Counted from the stretch's first letter, positions 23,090-31,830 are shown. The stretch: 37,316 nt of DNA from Prochlorothrix hollandica PCC 9006 = CALU 1027 (GCF_000332315.1 NZ_KB235938.1:107612-144927); one strand, 5' to 3'. Notes: generated by a model from the sequence alone, not told the origin. Numbers and translations are program-made.

Positions 23090-23806
23090 CTATTGCCCCC
23101 GCAACTGCCGCAGTTCGGCTTGGAGGCGCTGCAATTCCCGCTCTGCTGCTTCGGCCCGCTGGCGATCGGCTTCAGCCTGCTGGGCGACCTGCTCTGAGGC
23201 GGTCATCTGCACTGCCATGGCTTCTGGCAATGTCAGCACCCTCTCACCGTTCTGCTCAAAGTAGCGCAACTGCCCATGCCAAATGCCTAAATAAAGCCCC
23301 AGTTCCTGGCTCCAGAGCCAACCGTCGGGGGAGGGTTCAATGGGGGCATAAACCAGGTCAGCATTGAGGTGAAATCCTGCAAACTCCAGGGTTTCCGGGG
23401 AAAACCAGAAATACTCAAGGGTCCGAAACCGGTCTTGGTACAGTTGTTTCTTCAGCCCCCGATCGACGGTGGCGGTGGAATTGGATAAGAGTTCAATGAT
23501 CAAATTGGGATAGCGCCCCTCTTCGTTCCACACAACCCAGGAGGTACGGGGTCGTTGCTCGGTGCCCTTGACCAAAAAGAAGTCTGGACCTCGGAAATCA
23601 CGATTTTTTAGCTGTTGATGACTGTAATAAATTGTCAGGTTGGCTCCAATAAAGAATTGCTGGCGATCGCGCCAGAACCACTCTAAACAAGACACCAAGA
23701 GGGCCAGTTGGGTGTAGTGGAGGGAACTTTCCATTTCTGGTTCGTCGCTGAGAAGCTCAACGGTATCGGGTAGTAGGGCATCGAATTGCTGGGCTGTCAT
23801 CTGCAT
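23090..23806 (-). CDS. Uma2 family (DUF820) protein with C-terminal coiled coil
   Basis: 238 residues. The Uma2 core runs to about residue 190: RGPDFFLVKG with D75, YPNLIIELLSNST with E105, and DRGLKKQLYQDRFRTLEYFW with K119/K120. The canonical second PD is PN here (P100-N101), so one metal-binding acid is missing from its usual place and activity is uncertain. A 45-residue helical tail (QVAQQAEADRQRAEAAEREL, then QRLQAELRQL) is a predicted coiled coil and may drive oligomerisation. A nuclease role is inferred from the fold. The gene converges on the 54-bp array. Confidence 0.83.
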   Translation of the reverse strand: MQMTAQQFDALLPDTVELLSDEPEMESSLHYTQLALLVSCLEWFWRDRQQFFIGANLTIYYSHQQLKNRDFRGPDFFLVKGTEQRPRTSWVVWNEEGRYPNLIIELLSNSTATVDRGLKKQLYQDRFRTLEYFWFSPETLEFAGFHLNADLVYAPIEPSPDGWLWSQELGLYLGIWHGQLRYFEQNGERVLTLPEAMAVQMTASEQVAQQAEADRQRAEAAERELQRLQAELRQLRGQ

Positions 23807-23934
23807 GGCGGATCTCAGTTGTCAACAACTGCTCCAGAATCACATCCTAAATTATGTCTTAAACGGGCCATCCCAGGGCGATCCCTGACCCCTGGCTTAA
23901 TTGAGGTGCCCGACAGTACATCTGTTGGCATTGT

Positions 23935-23982
23935 AAGGTCAGGGTCAAGGTCAGGGTCAAGGTCAGGGTCAAGGTCAGGGTC
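23935..23982 (+). repeat. 12-bp tandem repeat, 4 units
   Basis: AAGGTCAGGGTC repeated perfectly at 23935, 23947, 23959 and 23971. Confidence 0.9.
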
Positions 23983-24164
23983 AAGCCCATGGCCATGGAC
24001 CCCGCCCCCCACTCCGGCAATGTTTGTCACTCCCGGTGGAGGGCGATAGAGTAGGCATAAAGGATTTCCCTGGTGTGCCCTGTCGGTTGTCCCAGGGGAC
24101 GCGATCGCGGGATCCCTCCCCTGCCCCTGGGGATGGGCGCATGTCAGGGTTGGGGGGGTGCATC

Positions 24165-24238
24165 GTAGGGGCGAAGCATGGGCGGCAAAACTTGGGGCGA
24201 TCACCCAGAGAATACCTGCGCCCATGCTTCGCCCGTAC
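24165..24238. repeat. Inverted repeat element, 74 bp
   Basis: Arms GTAGGGGCGAAGCATGGGCG (24165-24184) and CGCCCATGCTTCGCCCGTAC (24219-24238) are almost fully complementary around a 34-bp centre. It is MITE-like or a transcribed hairpin, without flanking duplication. Confidence 0.8.
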
Positions 24239-24394
24239 CCAAAATGGGGGCATTGACCTCCCCTGATTTCAATCCGATCCTGCCCCCCCAATGACGAGAT
24301 GTGCCCCCTGGGGATACCCAGATCCCCATCGCCCTGATCTGGTTACGAGTCCTGGTTTACGAGTCCTGATTTTTGATCTATTGGTTTTTGATCT

Positions 24395-25429
24395 ATGGAT
24401 GGCATTTGCACCCTGGCTAATGACGCAATTTACGATCAACTGGTGGCCCTGCTTAACAGTATTGAAGTCCATGCCCCAGGGATGCCCGTGTGTGTCTATC
24501 CCTACAATGATCAGGTGGAGCGTATTACGGCGGCGATCGCCGATCGCCCCCAGGTGCAGCTTTATGACGATCGCGACTCCCTCGATCGTTGGGAAGACTT
24601 TTTTCGCCAGGTGGAGACCGCCCGCCAACAGTGGGACAGCCACACCCCCGCCGCCGACAAGGATCAGATCCGGGGTAATAGCCGCTACCATCGCTTTCGT
24701 CGCTTTGCTGCCTTTGATGGTCCCTTCGATCGCTTCCTTTACCTGGATGGGGACACCCTGCTGCTCAAGGAGGTGTCTGGGGTTTTTGCAGCCCTAGATC
24801 AGGCTGATTGGGTGGTTTATGATTTCCAGCACAAGGATCCCGGCCATGTGTACCAGGTTCAATCCCCCCGCTTGCATCAACGCTTCAGCCCCGATCGCCT
24901 TGCCACCGAAATTTTCTGCTCCGGCTTCTATGCCACCCGTCGCCACCTGTTCAGCGATCAGCAACTGGCCAGCTTAGCCCAAGCCTTGGCGGAGGGAGAC
25001 GCAGAACTCCTCCATCCCACAGCGGTGGATCAGCCGATTTTGAACTACATGGCCATGGCCTCTAACCTCAATATTTGCAACCTGGCCCTCACCTTGCCCG
25101 CAGATCAGATCACCGGCTGTTGTGTCACTTCCCCCCATTTTCGACCCCAGCCCCTCAGCGGCTCCCCCGATCCCACCGTCCCCGGACCCGTGCTATACGA
25201 TAAGAACAACCGCCTCACCTATTTGCATTACATCGGCCTCTCGTCCCGCCTCTTTGCTCGCCTCTGTCAGGGGGAAAATTTGGACTTTCCCTATCGGGAC
25301 ATTTTTTTAGATTATCGCTATCTGAAAACCCCCCACGATCGACCCATTCTCCAGGGCAAGCCCCGCCTCAGCCACCAACCCCCCAATCTCTTTAAGCGGG
25401 CCTTACGCAAGCTAAAATTAAGCCGTTAG
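24395..25429 (+). CDS. GT-A-like glycosyltransferase, paralogue 1 (Npun_R2821/R2822-type)
   Basis: 344 residues. The N-terminus ICTLANDAIYDQLVALLNSI resembles the nucleotide-sugar-binding start of GT8-like enzymes. A DxD motif follows in FLYLDGDTLLL (D118-D120), preceded by RRFAAFDGPFDRF. Next come IFCSGFYATRR, DQPILNYMA (212-220) and YLHYIG. The C-terminal 30 residues are basic and may contact membrane. Layout and motif spacing match the gene at 25628-26611, so the two arose by duplication. I recall this family being labelled Npun_R2821/Npun_R2822 in cyanobacteria. Donor and acceptor are unknown. It lies near a GT10 enzyme, suggesting surface-glycan synthesis. The ATG is poorly supported by an RBS. 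Confidence 0.8.
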   Translation: MDGICTLANDAIYDQLVALLNSIEVHAPGMPVCVYPYNDQVERITAAIADRPQVQLYDDRDSLDRWEDFFRQVETARQQWDSHTPAADKDQIRGNSRYHRFRRFAAFDGPFDRFLYLDGDTLLLKEVSGVFAALDQADWVVYDFQHKDPGHVYQVQSPRLHQRFSPDRLATEIFCSGFYATRRHLFSDQQLASLAQALAEGDAELLHPTAVDQPILNYMAMASNLNICNLALTLPADQITGCCVTSPHFRPQPLSGSPDPTVPGPVLYDKNNRLTYLHYIGLSSRLFARLCQGENLDFPYRDIFLDYRYLKTPHDRPILQGKPRLSHQPPNLFKRALRKLKLSR

Positions 25430-25458
25430 TTACGCCGCCAATTAAATTGCTAATTCAG

Positions 25459-25592
25459 GTAACCGTTCAGAGGGGATACGAAGTTAGTGGGTTTCAGCCC
25501 TTCGATCGAGGGTTAAAATGGCCCGAAGTACGACAATCCTAGATTTTCGGAGCCTGAAACCCGCATTCCCCTGTGGACCCCTGAATAGTTAC
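25459..25592 (+). mobile_element. MITE family A, copy 3 (short form)
   Basis: A 134-bp element with ends GTAACCGTTCAGAGGGGATA and GTGGACCCCTGAATAGTTAC. Inside the ends, ACGAAGTTAGTGGGTTTCAG and GCCTGAAACCCGCATTC match the subterminal parts of copies 1 and 2; the central part of the long copies is missing. No target duplication is evident. It separates the two paralogous glycosyltransferase genes. Confidence 0.75.
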
Positions 25593-25627
25593 CTACGTTA
25601 ACCCCCTACGTTAAACCCCGTACCCCA

Positions 25628-26611
25628 ATGATCACTCAACCCGATACTGTGGACGCTCCCAGCCAGGGAATGCATCGCAAGGGGATTTATATTGTCGCCA
25701 ACGATCGCGTCCAAGAGCAGGCGATCGCCCTCCTCAATAGTATTCGCCGCGTTGATGCTGAAGTGACTGTGATCCTGATTCCCTTTGATGATCACTATCA
25801 GGGGGTTTTTGACCACCTTCACCACCACCATGGGGTTCAGTTATTTCCAGATCTGGATCTGATCACCGCTTGGACTGACAAGATTGGGATGATTTTTCCC
25901 AAAGACTTTTTAAATCTGCCCAATAAGCTGCGGAAAATTGTGACCTGGCTGGGTCCCCTGGATCAGTTTCTCTATATTGATGCTGATATTATTGTCTTCG
26001 ATCGCATTGCAGCGGCCTTGGACTATTTAGACGATTATGATTTTATTTGCTGCGATTATCACCACCGGGGGCGGGGGATTCAGGATGTGTTTGCGCCCCT
26101 AGTGGTGGATCAGCATTTGTTTACGGCGGCGGATCTCCAAGATGTTTTTAACAGTGGCTTTTGGGGATCCCGCAAAGATGCCCTCAGCCCTGCTACCCTA
26201 GAGGCTATCCTCAGGGACTGCGCCGCCCATCGCGAGTATTTTGATTTTTCCCAAAAAACCACGGATCAGCCCCTGTTAAATTACCTGGTGCTGAAAACCA
26301 TGGCCCGTCGCTTCAATTTGGTGCGCTTGCCTGACTGGAGTACGGGCAGTTGGGCCGGTTCCCCCCAGTTCCAGCGGCGCGAGTGGCAGTTGTACGATGG
26401 CGATCGACCCCTGCGCTATTTGCATTGGGCCGGTACTCCCCTCCAGCCGGGGGGCGCGTACTGGGATCTGTGGTTCGCCTACCGCTATTGGAACCAGGAT
26501 CCCCCGGTGCTGCCCCCCGCTCCCCCCCCACAATCCCAGGGTCTTAAAGCTGCGATCGATCGGGCCAGATCCCTATGGCACCGCCTCAAGGCTGGCCTAG
26601 GCGGTCTTTAA
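25628..26611 (+). CDS. GT-A-like glycosyltransferase, paralogue 2 (Npun_R2821/R2822-type)
   Basis: 327 residues; ATG 25670 (MHRKGIYIVANDRV) is an alternative start that aligns better with the paralogue. Motifs: GIYIVANDRVQEQAIALLNS, DxD in FLYIDADIIVFD (D118-D120), CCDYHH, VFNSGFWGSRKDAL, TDQPLLNYLV and YLHWAGTPL. The DxD should bind the metal and sugar nucleotide. The C-terminus is Pro-rich and then basic (LKAAIDRARSLWHRLKAGLG). No signal peptide. Substrates are unknown. It shares organisation with the preceding paralogue but only moderate identity, so the duplication is not recent. A likely shared transcript is interrupted by the MITE. Confidence 0.82.
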   Translation: MITQPDTVDAPSQGMHRKGIYIVANDRVQEQAIALLNSIRRVDAEVTVILIPFDDHYQGVFDHLHHHHGVQLFPDLDLITAWTDKIGMIFPKDFLNLPNKLRKIVTWLGPLDQFLYIDADIIVFDRIAAALDYLDDYDFICCDYHHRGRGIQDVFAPLVVDQHLFTAADLQDVFNSGFWGSRKDALSPATLEAILRDCAAHREYFDFSQKTTDQPLLNYLVLKTMARRFNLVRLPDWSTGSWAGSPQFQRREWQLYDGDRPLRYLHWAGTPLQPGGAYWDLWFAYRYWNQDPPVLPPAPPPQSQGLKAAIDRARSLWHRLKAGLGGL

Positions 26612-26727
26612 GGTTAGCGGCCCTCACTGTGTATTTTGCTTCCAGGGGGAAGGACTGGGGGCACCAGATCGTGCGGCTCCCTATTTTCTGTTGGGAAAAC
26701 GCTGGGGAGACATCCCCTCTGCCCATA

Positions 26728-26832
26728 ATTTGCCCATGATTTGCCCAAAATCTACCCAAAATCTGCCCAAAATCTACCCACAACCAAAATCTACCCACAA
26801 CCAAAATCTACCCACAACTACCCACAAGTTTA
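26728..26832 (+). repeat. Degenerate tandem repeats, CCAAAATCTACCCACAA type
   Basis: Short blocks (TGCCCAAAATCTACCCAAAA) pass into a 17-bp unit, CCAAAATCTACCCACAA, that occurs twice (about 26782-26815), followed by a partial CTACCCACAA. Function unknown. Confidence 0.7.
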
Positions 26833-26877
26833 AAAGCCAAAAACCTTGCACCCATGATGGATACAAGGTCTTTGCAA

Positions 26878-26951
26878 TCGGAGCGGCGGGATTTGAACCC
26901 ACGACCCCCACTACCCCAAAGTGGTGCGCTACCAAGCTGCGCTACGCCCCG
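26878..26951 (-). tRNA. tRNA-Pro (anticodon UGG)
   Basis: On the minus strand a 74-nt cloverleaf starts CGGGGCGTAGCGCAGCTTGG and ends CCGCCGCTCCGA. The acceptor stem CGGGGCG/CGCTCCG has one G-T pair. The D arm has AGCTTGGTAGC, the anticodon loop is CTTTGGGG with anticodon TGG, and the T arm is GTGGGTTCAAATCCCGC. The discriminator is A, and CCA is not encoded. The anticodon is seen directly. Confidence 0.97.
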
Positions 26952-27189
26952 TGACAGAATCTAACCTTACCACGGGGGGGCGGTGTTTGCCAACTTTTTT
27001 TTGACCCATTGCTCACCCCCCTTTTTTTTGAACCGCTTGAACCGCTTGAACCGGGAATGTGTAGCGGCGATCGCCCCCCGGCCCAGCCCCCTGCCGCCGA
27101 TCGGAACTTTTGCCTCTTCACCCAATCCCCCCAGCAGCTTTGGTTCCATCCCCCCGATCGGCGATTAACGGAAGTCCTGACTACGCCCC

Positions 27190-27410
27190 CTGGGAGAGCC
27201 GACTTGTAGTCGGCTTGAAGAGGTCGAGTAGAACTCGACAATCCCCCTGGGAGAGCCGACTTGTAGTCGGCTTCAGATCGAGTAGAACTCGACAATCCCC
27301 CTGGGAGAGCCGACTTGTAGTCGGCTTAGGGTCGAGTAGAACTCGACAATCCCCCTGGGAGAGCCGACTTGTAGTCGGATTGAAGAGGTCGAGTAGAACT
27401 CGACAATCCC
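27190..27410. repeat. 54/57-bp double-hairpin tandem array, 4 units
   Basis: Units start at 27190 (57 bp), 27247 (54 bp), 27301 (54 bp) and 27355 (56 bp to the end). Each has GCCGACTTGTAGTCGGC and GTCGAGTAGAACTCGAC hairpins. It is the same family as 22732-23069, but the second loop is AGA instead of ACA and the linker between hairpins varies in sequence and by 3 bp. The last unit ends at AATCCC. Confidence 0.95.
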
Positions 27411-27516
27411 ATGTGCTGCGATCGTAGTGGTTTAGGGTATTAGCCTGGGCTACTGATTCATAAAATATGGGGCCGTTGGGTGAGCAGTGCCCACCCTAAC
27501 CGGGGAGAAGGTCTCG

Positions 27517-30258
27517 TTAACTGAGAAGGGTGAGACGATCGCGCAGAATCTGGGCCTGGGTTTCCGCTTCCGCCAACGCCGCCTTGGCTCCGTCAATAAT
27601 CTCCTGGGGTGCCTTACTGACAAAACCGGGGTTATTTAAGCGACCTTGCAGTGCCTTGATCTCCTTCTCGATCTTGGCTAAATCCTTGGCCAGCTTACCC
27701 AGCAACGCCTCCAGATCCACCACCCCCTCCAAGGGCAGCAAGACCTGAACCGTCCCCACCACTCCCGCCAAACTCTTGCGGGGGGCTTCCGTGGCGGACT
27801 GCACCAGGGTCAGGGTGTCCGCCTTGCCCAGGGCTTGGATATAGGCCGTTCCCCGCTGGAGGATCTGGCGTTCGCGATCGCTGTCACTTTGCACCAACGC
27901 CGTCACCTTCACCGCCGGTTTGACCCCCGCCTCCGCCCGCAAATTGCGCAACACCCGGATTGTGCCAATAACCAGTTCAAAATCCTGCTCCAACTCCGGA
28001 TCCCGCCAGCGATCGTCCCGCTGGGGATAGGACTGCAACGCCAGATAGGTTTGATCATCGCTTTGGGTCAGGGTGTGCCACACCTCCTCCGTGATGTGGG
28101 GCATGAAGGGGTGGAGCATCTGGAGAATCCCCTCCAGCCCATGGGCCAGGATCTGCTGCACCGTGCGACGGCTGTCGGATTCCGAATAAAGGCGGGCCTT
28201 TGCCAGCTCAATGTACCAATCGCAGAAGTCGCCCCAGATGAACTCATACAGCCCTTTGGCGGCTTCCCCTAAGCCATAGGCTTCAATGTGCTGGCAGGTT
28301 TGATCCAAAACATGGTGGAAGCGGGATAGAATCCAGCGATCGCACAGTTCTAAGTCTTCCGCCTGGGGATCTAGATCAAACCCCCATTGGGCCGGGGTCT
28401 GTCCCTCCAGGTTCATCATCACAAAGCGGGAAGCATTCCAGAGTTTATTGGCAAAGTTGCGGCTGGCTTCCACCGAGCCGGACTCATCGGCTTCGCGATC
28501 GTATTCCAGGCGAATATCCTGTCCTGCCCCCGCCACTTCCCGAATTAGGGTATAACGCAGGGCATCAGTGCCATATTTCTCAATCAACAGCAGGGGATCG
28601 ATACCATTGTTGGCGGACTTGGACATTTTTTTATTGTTTTCATCCCGCACCAAGCCATGGATATAGACATCCTCAAAGGGCATCGTGTCGGTGAAATAGC
28701 CCGCCATCAAGGTCATGCGGGCCACCCAGAAAAAGATAATGTCAAAGCCCGTCACCAGGGTGGTGGTGGGGTAATAGCGCTCTAGGTCGGGGGTGCGATC
28801 GGGCCAGCCCAGGGTGGAAAAGGGCCATAACCCGGAGGAAAACCAGGTATCCAGCACATCAGGGTCCCGTTCCAACTGCACCCCCTCCCCAAATTGGGCC
28901 TTGGCCTGTTCCCAGGCTTCCGCCTCGCTGCGGGCCACCACAAAGGGGGTGTGATCCCCAATTTCCCCCTCGGTTTCACTGACGGCATACCAGGCCGGGA
29001 TCTGGTGTCCCCACCACAGTTGCCGGGAAATGCACCAGTCCCGCAAATTGACCAACCAATCCCGATAGACCTTGCGCCAGCGATCGGGCACTACTTGAGG
29101 AGAATTATCCTCATCCAAAGACTGAAGCGCTTTCTCCGCCAGGGGATCGATTTTCACAAACCATTGGGTGGAAATCAGGGGTTCCACGGGCACTTTGCCC
29201 CGATCGCTGTAGGGCACCGTATGGCGATAGGCTTCGGTTTTGACCAACACTCCCAAGGTCTCTAACCGCGCCACCACCTGCTTCCGTGCCACAAACCGAT
29301 CTAGGCCAGCAAACTCGCCCCCATTGTCATTGAGGGTGCCGTCTTTGTTCAAAATATTGATGAAGGGCAATCCATGGCGGTTACCCATGGCGAAGTCGTT
29401 GGGGTCATGGGCGGGGGTAACCTTAACGCAGCCGGTGCCAAAGGCCGGATCCACCAGGTCATCGGCAATAATGGGAATGTCCCGCCCCATCAGGGGCAAG
29501 GTTAGGGTTTTGCCCACTAAATGGCGGTAGCGATCGTCTTGGGGATTGACCGCCACCGCCGTATCCCCCAGCATGGTTTCCGGTCGCGTCGTCGCCACTT
29601 CCAGATAGCCGGACCCATCGCTCAGGGGATAGCGGAAGTGCCACAGATGCCCCTCCACGTCGCGGGGTTCCACTTCCAAGTCCGACACTGCCGACTGGGA
29701 GGCCGGACACCAGTTGACTAAATACTGACCCCGGTAGATTAAGCCCTGGTCATACAACCGCACAAAGGCTTCCAACACCGCTTTGGATAACCCTGCATCC
29801 AGGGTGAACCGCTCCCGGCTCCAGTCCACGGACATCCCCAGTCGCCGCAGTTGCCCGACGATCGTCCCCCCAGACTGTTCTTTCCACTGCCACGCCCGCT
29901 CCAGGAACGCCTCCCGTCCCAAGTCGGCCTTGGTCTTGCCTTCCTGCCGCAGTTGCCGATCCAAAATGGTCTGCACGGCAATGCTGGCGTGGTCTGTCCC
30001 CGGCAAACAGAGGGTGTTTTTGCCCTGCATCCGGTGATACCGCACCAAGGTATCGATCAGGGCCGAATTAAAGGCATGGCCCATGTGGAGGCTGCCGGTG
30101 ACGTTGGGGGGGGGAATGACGATGCAATAGCTGGGGGCATCGGGATTCCGTTGGGGGTCGGCTGCAAAGGCTTTGTGGGTCTCCCACAGCGTCTGCCATC
30201 GGGCTTCGGCGGTTTTGGGATCGTACTGGGGAGGCAAACTGGGGGTGGTTGGGTTCAT
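27517..30258 (-). CDS. valS: Valyl-tRNA synthetase
   Basis: 913 residues, within the usual size for ValRS. It charges tRNA-Val in the cytosol and edits mischarged threonine. Seen: class I HIGH-type motif [15 protein letters not shown] (HMGH at 58-61), then [26 protein letters not shown], the CP1 editing domain ([29 protein letters not shown]), [25 protein letters not shown], and [13 protein letters not shown] (KMSKS at 544-548). An anticodon-binding domain follows, and a C-terminal coiled coil at about 840-910 ([19 protein letters not shown]), as in bacterial ValRS. All catalytic motifs are intact. The gene is monocistronic; a tandem hairpin array lies about 110 bp beyond its 3' end. Confidence 0.98.
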   Translation of the reverse strand: MNPTTPSLPPQYDPKTAEARWQTLWETHKAFAADPQRNPDAPSYCIVIPPPNVTGSLHMGHAFNSALIDTLVRYHRMQGKNTLCLPGTDHASIAVQTILDRQLRQEGKTKADLGREAFLERAWQWKEQSGGTIVGQLRRLGMSVDWSRERFTLDAGLSKAVLEAFVRLYDQGLIYRGQYLVNWCPASQSAVSDLEVEPRDVEGHLWHFRYPLSDGSGYLEVATTRPETMLGDTAVAVNPQDDRYRHLVGKTLTLPLMGRDIPIIADDLVDPAFGTGCVKVTPAHDPNDFAMGNRHGLPFINILNKDGTLNDNGGEFAGLDRFVARKQVVARLETLGVLVKTEAYRHTVPYSDRGKVPVEPLISTQWFVKIDPLAEKALQSLDEDNSPQVVPDRWRKVYRDWLVNLRDWCISRQLWWGHQIPAWYAVSETEGEIGDHTPFVVARSEAEAWEQAKAQFGEGVQLERDPDVLDTWFSSGLWPFSTLGWPDRTPDLERYYPTTTLVTGFDIIFFWVARMTLMAGYFTDTMPFEDVYIHGLVRDENNKKMSKSANNGIDPLLLIEKYGTDALRYTLIREVAGAGQDIRLEYDREADESGSVEASRNFANKLWNASRFVMMNLEGQTPAQWGFDLDPQAEDLELCDRWILSRFHHVLDQTCQHIEAYGLGEAAKGLYEFIWGDFCDWYIELAKARLYSESDSRRTVQQILAHGLEGILQMLHPFMPHITEEVWHTLTQSDDQTYLALQSYPQRDDRWRDPELEQDFELVIGTIRVLRNLRAEAGVKPAVKVTALVQSDSDRERQILQRGTAYIQALGKADTLTLVQSATEAPRKSLAGVVGTVQVLLPLEGVVDLEALLGKLAKDLAKIEKEIKALQGRLNNPGFVSKAPQEIIDGAKAALAEAETQAQILRDRLTLLS

Positions 30259-30647
30259 GGTCGATCGGGCGGTGTAGGGACACGGAGGGTGTCGGTGACA
30301 GGGTAATGGGGATGGGCGGGTTCAAGTCCCGCGATCGGGCAGATCCCCCCTGGGGAAACCGTCTCCTGATTCTGCCACACTCTGTCCATCCCGCCCTGCC
30401 CTCGTTTCTGCCGTTCTGTCCCTGGGTGGCGAAATCCCCAGGTTTTGGCGTTCTGTCCCTGGACATCGAGATCTCCGGTTTCTGTCCCAGAGTTTCAAGA
30501 TTCTGGATTGTGGTACAGAAGAAACCAGAGATCTGGAGAAACCAGAGATCTGGAGAAACCAGAGATCTGGGCTTTGGGGACTAACAACCCCACCCCTTCA
30601 TCGGTGATGCTTTTGCTGCCAATGGTGCTCATGTCGAGGCTGGTACG
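30259..30647. other. Intergenic region upstream of valS with short repeats
   Basis: No gene recognised. The phrase TTCTGTCCCTGG is repeated with variants at about 30413, 30450 and 30480, and a 17-bp tandem repeat lies at 30521-30570. The valS promoter and leader should lie within the first 150 bp. I found no clear T-box-like structure. Confidence 0.45.
30521..30570 (+). repeat. 17-bp tandem repeat, 3 units
   Basis: GAAACCAGAGATCTGGA starts at 30521, 30538 and 30555. Each unit contains the palindrome CCAGAGATCTGG. Confidence 0.88.
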
Positions 30648-30962
30648 CTAGTACTTGTAAAAGAACTTGGGGTTGATTATTGCGGCGATCGAGGGTTCCT
30701 CGCCCAACATCTTAGCCCTAACTCCGACATAACTCCGACATAACTCCGACATAACTCCGACAGAGTCCTCCTGATCCTCTGCTATGGTCCCAAGTAAGGA
30801 CATTAAAGAACCGAGGTTAACCTGTTGAGATCCTGACTCTAACGTCGCTTTTTCCTCAGGCTTGTTATCCTGGCCCGGTTCCGATCGCGCTCCCGATCGC
30901 CCATCCGGACCCCCATACACAACGATCGCTCCCCGTTTCGGAAAGGATCCCACTTTTTTCAT
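30648..30962 (-). CDS. Hypothetical protein, doubtful
   Basis: 104 residues starting MKKVGSFPKRGAIVVYGGPD. The middle is Lys/Glu/Gln-rich, then comes a Leu/Met helix (VNLGSLMSLLGTIAEDQEDS). A section whose DNA is an 11-bp tandem repeat (30720-30762) is translated as SELCRSYVGV. The upstream TATAATTATAAAAG (minus strand) is a good -10-like region. The first 22 codons lie inside the 85-bp repeat that recurs at 32553-32637. It may be a small accessory gene or the remnant of a longer one. No family recognised. Confidence 0.4.
   Translation of the reverse strand: MKKVGSFPKRGAIVVYGGPDGRSGARSEPGQDNKPEEKATLESGSQQVNLGSLMSLLGTIAEDQEDSVGVMSELCRSYVGVRAKMLGEEPSIAAIINPKFFYKY
30720..30762 (+). repeat. 11-bp tandem repeat, 4 units
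   Basis: AACTCCGACAT starts at 30720, 30731, 30742 and 30753, the last unit being incomplete. Confidence 0.88.
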
Positions 30963-30978
30963 TAACTTTTATAATTAT
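30894..30978. repeat. 85-bp perfect direct repeat, copy 1
   Basis: Identical to 32553-32637. It begins CGATCGCCCATCCGGACCCC and ends CATTAACTTTTATAATTAT. On the minus strand it includes a promoter-like TATAATTATAAAAG and the first 22 codons of the 104-aa reading frame. Confidence 0.93.
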
Positions 30979-31134
30979 GCTGAAAAATCAACGATCGCTT
31001 AAGAGAAAATATGATTTAATAAAAAGTATAAAGTTGCTTGAGTCCGATGGATTTATAGATTTCTCAGGTACGGGTTAGGCACTTGTGGCTGCGACAAGAC
31101 TAAATACTTAAGATTTTTGGCGAGGTATCTCCCT

Positions 31135-31308
31135 ATGGCAACGACTTTGGATTCAGCGATCGTTTCTGTCCTGGCTTATCTCCAGGCTTTTAGCCAGCAG
31201 GACAACTTTTGGGATCTGAAGATCCCTCAGCCCCTCTCCCAAGCGAGGAGAGGGGAGCAAGAGCATTCAGATCTCATGTCGGATCGCTATATATGTGCAA
31301 GCACCTGA
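31135..31308 (+). pseudogene. Possible N-terminal fragment of a large adhesin
   Basis: ATG 31135 follows GGCGAGGTATCTCCCT, an acceptable RBS. The first 28 residues, MATTLDSAIVSVLAYLQAFS followed by QQDNFWDL, read like a structured N-terminus similar to starts I recall in large cyanobacterial Ca-binding/cadherin-like surface proteins. After that the frame runs into a CCCCTCTCC...GGAGAGGGG hairpin repeat (31231-31255) and soon stops. It may be the 5' remnant of the adhesin whose 3' part is at 32640-34307; this link is inference. Confidence 0.35.
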
Positions 31309-31718
31309 AGCAGAGAGCTAAGATTATCGAGATGATAGAGGCGGTGGACATGGCTGATCAAAGCAGCTTTCACCCTCACTTCAAGAAATAGCTATCCTAG
31401 CCAATTTCAACTGACTTTCCCTTAAGCTTGTCCTGTCGCCCACTATTACTTGCCAATTCTCCCTCACAGGTTTAGGAACCTCAACCCATGGATAATCAAC
31501 TGCTAAAAACCCTCGATCGAAGGGTTGAAACGCACTAACTTCGTATCCCCCCTGAACGGTTACGGGCGATCGCTCTTGAATTTTTCAAGATGATCGCCCA
31601 TCCGAAGTTTCTAAATCCAAAAAAGCGATCGTTCTGACTCCTAATTTCTGAAGCAGAGCGATCGGCTTACGCTATCTTTTTGTGTAGTGCGATCAAGGTT
31701 CCCAGATACTTTTTTCTG
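31309..31718. other. Intergenic stretch with a partial MITE
   Basis: No convincing gene. A short frame to 31391 (HLKQRAKIIEMIEAVDMADQ) has no RBS and no recognised family. It contains the half MITE at 31505-31563 and several CGATCG sites, with a short inverted pair GGGCGATCGCTC / GATCGCCC at about 31564-31600. Confidence 0.4.
31505..31563 (-). mobile_element. MITE family A, copy 4 (one end only)
   Basis: CACTAACTTCGTATCCCCCC and CTGAACGGTTAC, preceded by CCTCGATCGAAGGGTTGAAA, match the inverted left end of copy 3 (25459-25515) with few changes. The other end is missing. Confidence 0.7.
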
Positions 31719-31825
31719 TATACAGCAGTCCTAAATGGGTCGTGTGGTGTGCCCCCGGAGGGGGCACACCACACCAAGGGTTTCAGCCGTCGCGATCCTT
31801 ACAACTGATTTGGGATTGCTGTATA
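31719..31825 (+). mobile_element. MITE family C, copy 2, with TA at both ends
   Basis: 107 bp with inverted ends TATACAGCAGTCCTAAAT and ATTTGGGATTGCTGTATA around an inner palindrome, GTGGTGTGCCCCC...GGGGGCACACCAC. It is the inverse counterpart of 19891-19998. TA at each outer edge is compatible with IS630/mariner-type insertion. It ends six bases before the start of the DUF2283 module. Confidence 0.75.
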
Positions 31826-31830
31826 AGCCG

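Larger units (their letters stand above)
23807..24394. other. 588-bp intergenic region with repeats
   Basis: I see no gene. It holds a solitary MITE-B-like end (TTGAGGTGCCC at about 23901), a 12-bp tandem repeat (23935-23982) and a 74-bp inverted repeat (24165-24238). The duplicated phrases TTACGAGTCCTG and TTTTTGATCTAT lie just before the glycosyltransferase start (about 24341-24395). Confidence 0.55.

Noticed and set aside
22655-23197. Long open frames on both strands across the 54-bp array (up to 166 codons)
   Set aside because: They exist only because 54 is a multiple of three; the translation is a repeated peptide on each strand and overlaps real genes at both edges.
30259-30520. T-box leader for valS
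   Set aside because: No T-box consensus AGGGTGGNACCGCG or specifier structure is present upstream of the start.
31735-31830. Extended N-terminus (MGRVVCPRRGHTTP...) of the first DUF2283-unit gene
   Set aside because: These codons are MITE family C sequence; ATG 31831 directly after the element is a better start.
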